Below are positions 5,586-7,406 of a DNA stretch of 7,406 bases, piece after piece. The stretch comes from a candidate division CSSED10-310 bacterium (lineage in GTDB: Bacteria > CSSED10-310 > JAFGDC01). A program made the translations under genes and the position numbers. The notes beneath the pieces are model-generated. The model had not been told where the DNA came from. It ran no database searches and was given only the letters and a program-made list of their open reading frames with translations. Within the stretch, counting starts at the first letter, position 1; each line of letters begins with the position of its first letter. The stretch spans positions 1 through 7,406 of the forward strand of contig JAFGDC010000571.1 of the NCBI GenBank assembly GCA_016932295.1. The letters run 5' to 3'.

Positions 5586-6911
5586 ATGAATAAACCGGCA
5601 TCCTGTTTCAAAAAAGTCTGTAGGTGGAGATTCATCTGGGCGCTTGGTTTCGTAGCCATCACGATTATCAGTGGCTGCATCTCGATCCCGGCACTCGAGA
5701 ATCAGATCCGTATGAATCCCCTTACGCCTGCCGCCATGGAAGCCCGTGAAGAAATTTTCCGATCAATGAAATTACCGGTCCCCTGGGACAAGGTGGCGGC
5801 CGCCATCGCACTCCTGGACGATATTGACGGAGCACGCTTCGATGATGTCACCGGCAGGCTGGATATATGGGGCCCCATGTCCGAGGCGCAGCAAAGCACC
5901 ATGCCTCCCCTGCTTTTCGATGACTTCATCGTCGCCTTGAACGTGCTCGATCGCGGACGCAACCCGGGCGTCAGTATCGGAACCATGAGCGGTCGAATCC
6001 CCACGCAGCGTGATATAAATCGGACTCTCCGGAAAAAGAAGCTGCCGATTGAATACATACCGCCATCAACGAAAGACACCCATCTCGGATCGGTCCTGTA
6101 TGAAGTCGACCGGAGATTGAAAGCGCTGGCCCATGGTGAGGACAATATTACCCATCAAACCGTAGAATCTTATGTGCCGGGCTATCAACCGGTAACCAGG
6201 TTACTGCGTGAAGATATGGACCTGCAGGCTGGCAAACCCAAACCGCTGGGTTTGTGGTGGTTTGTTCCCGACGCGACCGGTGTGGCGCTCGATGGTTATG
6301 CCATGAAATTCACCTCGTACAGGATGCGGGTGGAGTATCGAGCCATGGTTGATGATCCGGCGATAGCCCAGTTCGGGACGCACCTGTCGACAAATTTCGA
6401 GCGCTACGCGCGGGAGCAGGTGCTCTTCCGGGAGTTGGTCCGATTGCACAAACTCGTACAAGTCGCGAGGTGGTATCAGGAATCCGGATTTCCAAGAGAA
6501 CAATTTTCCACGTATCCGCTTCGCAAGACAGCAACTCCCGAAACCACGCCATTGCTTCAAACTCTCGTGAGTTCCCGTCAGGTGCCGGGACCATACTTCG
6601 GTTCATTCTATGTTCAGCAGCAGTTCATCATCGGCGGCGTCGACCTGTCACCTCGCAACACGTATCGGCCGGCGGCTTCGATTCCCGCCCAGAATCTCGT
6701 TCCCGGGTCAGTGGCGCCGAGTATGCCGGCTGGTTTCCACGCGCTGCCGGCATCGATGTCACCCCCTCGGTACGGCACACTGCCCCCGTCGACCGGGGTG
6801 CCGTCGTTCGCCGCACCGGTGGTGCTCGCACGGCCGCGCGCCGACTCATATGGATGGACGGCGGTTGTGAACGGCCGACAATTCGCGGTTGTCTCGATAC
6901 CCGTGAGATAG
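5586..6911 (+). CDS. Predicted lipoprotein of unknown function
   Basis: The 441-residue product starts with a basic N-terminus, a hydrophobic stretch (16-30) and the lipobox ISGC with Cys31, so it should be lipidated and anchored. Ile at +2 does not signal inner-membrane retention. GGGAG at 5575-5579, 6 nt before the ATG, supports the start. The body is mixed alpha/beta (about 45-310) and includes PPLLFDDFIVALNVLD (107-122), HLGSVLYEVDRRLKAL (166-181), LGLWWFVPD (221-229) and a helical FRELVRLHKLVQVARWYQE (281-299). This order of elements is reminiscent of planctomycete-type DUF1598 proteins, but I cannot confirm that from sequence alone. The C-terminal 110 residues are Pro/Ser-rich and low in complexity until a short beta-like end (YGWTAVVNGRQFAVVSI). 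No catalytic motif is apparent. It is followed after 15 bp by a second exported protein gene, so the two are probably co-transcribed and may act together in the envelope. Confidence 0.85.
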   Translation: MNKPASCFKKVCRWRFIWALGFVAITIISGCISIPALENQIRMNPLTPAAMEAREEIFRSMKLPVPWDKVAAAIALLDDIDGARFDDVTGRLDIWGPMSEAQQSTMPPLLFDDFIVALNVLDRGRNPGVSIGTMSGRIPTQRDINRTLRKKKLPIEYIPPSTKDTHLGSVLYEVDRRLKALAHGEDNITHQTVESYVPGYQPVTRLLREDMDLQAGKPKPLGLWWFVPDATGVALDGYAMKFTSYRMRVEYRAMVDDPAIAQFGTHLSTNFERYAREQVLFRELVRLHKLVQVARWYQESGFPREQFSTYPLRKTATPETTPLLQTLVSSRQVPGPYFGSFYVQQQFIIGGVDLSPRNTYRPAASIPAQNLVPGSVAPSMPAGFHALPASMSPPRYGTLPPSTGVPSFAAPVVLARPRADSYGWTAVVNGRQFAVVSIPVR

Positions 6912-6926
6912 CCGAGGAGATCTGCC

Positions 6927-7406
6927 ATGAACAAGGTTGTCTGGTATTCATCGGTTCTGGTCCAATTATTCGTGATGCTTTCACCTATGACCCTGTGTGC
7001 CGCCACGCAGCCTGTCCGGCTCCCGCCGGCGATCAATGTCATTTTCCTGGATGATGGAGCGGCGTCTCTCCCTGACGGAATCGAGTTCCGGCTGAACGAC
7101 TGGACGAGATGGGAACGATGTCTTCCCACCTTCATCGATGCGCTCTCTCTGGTCGGCCGTTTTGAGCGAGGTGTGGCAGGCTGTATTGAGGATTCAGCCA
7201 CAATCTTCGGCGTCGAGATCAGTGAAAGGCTTGTACCGGAAAGACGAAACGCATATTTGATCGAGTTGCTTCAAGAAATACAGCAGAAGACGCAGCGGCC
7301 TTCGGCCATTCTCGCCCGCAGCACGATGGGAACGGAACACCTCAGATTCGTGGTGCAGGACACGGTGGACTATGGACCCGATTCGGCGGTGTCTTTTCTT
7401 GAGATG
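6927..7406 (+). CDS. Secreted protein of unknown function, 3' end beyond the window
   Basis: From ATG 6927 the frame stays open to the last base (160 codons, no stop), so the gene is truncated by the window edge. GAGGAG (6914-6919) lies 7 nt upstream. The N-terminus is a signal peptide: MNK, a hydrophobic core (about 5-24), then LCAA, giving probable SPase I cleavage near residue 26. The mature part begins with an INVIFLDDGAASLPDGIEFR strand-like segment. It has an amphipathic helix around ERRNAYLIELLQEIQQKTQR (105-124), a later FVVQDTVDYG, and two Cys (65, 86) that could pair. I do not recognise the family. It starts 15 bp after the lipoprotein stop, in the same direction and without a terminator between, which implies one operon and possibly a shared envelope role. 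Confidence 0.85.
   Translation, partial: MNKVVWYSSVLVQLFVMLSPMTLCAATQPVRLPPAINVIFLDDGAASLPDGIEFRLNDWTRWERCLPTFIDALSLVGRFERGVAGCIEDSATIFGVEISERLVPERRNAYLIELLQEIQQKTQRPSAILARSTMGTEHLRFVVQDTVDYGPDSAVSFLEM

Noticed and set aside
6614..7201. Minus-strand 195-codon frame across the end of the lipoprotein gene
   Set aside because: It covers two plus-strand coding ends that have good ribosome binding sites and signal peptides, and its own translation lacks recognisable motifs.
1..7406. Insertion sequence, transposase, integrase or attachment sites
   Set aside because: I saw no transposase or recombinase motifs in any frame and no flanking terminal inverted repeats.

Overview
The window is GC-rich bacterial chromosome from a Gram-negative-type organism: it encodes exported proteins, a lipoprotein, and a large secreted protein with a C-terminal sorting tail. 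Beta-helix modules ending in 'DPLF...GSPCIDAG' and Ig-like modules of the CHU_C-associated style are common in uncultured FCB-group, planctomycete-like and related environmental lineages. The sequence alone does not fix the phylum, and no rRNA, tRNA or marker gene is present.

Layout. (1) Bases 1-200 hold what looks like the end of a rightward gene whose reading frame changes near base 105. (2) Bases 201-447 are non-coding and repeat-rich: five perfect copies of an 11-bp unit, then a series of GGAC boxes spaced mostly 8-9 bp apart. (3) Bases 448-1395 on the minus strand encode a membrane-anchored SGNH/GDSL-type hydrolase. (4) A 506-bp divergent intergenic region follows, containing a short 14-bp tandem repeat. 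(5) Bases 1902-5024 on the plus strand encode a 1040-residue secreted modular protein. Its order is signal peptide, beta-helix, PKD-like domain, second beta-helix, two Cys-rich Ig-like domains, a PKD-like domain, a third Ig-like domain and a C-terminal membrane sorting tail. A textbook UUCG-loop intrinsic terminator ends this transcript. (6) Bases 5025-5585 are mostly non-coding but carry the minus-strand remnant of an ankyrin-repeat gene and a candidate promoter. (7) Bases 5586-7406 hold a two-gene operon: a 441-residue lipoprotein and, 15 bp later, a secreted protein that runs off the window.

Every intact gene product is predicted to be exported or membrane-anchored, so the region is cell-envelope and surface biology. 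I see no evidence for a defence system, mobile element, CRISPR array or biosynthetic cluster. The items most worth a second look are the GGAC-box repeat zone, the Cys-rich Ig/beta-helix protein with an atypical C-terminal sorting motif, the unrecognised lipoprotein/secreted-protein pair, and the ankyrin remnant.
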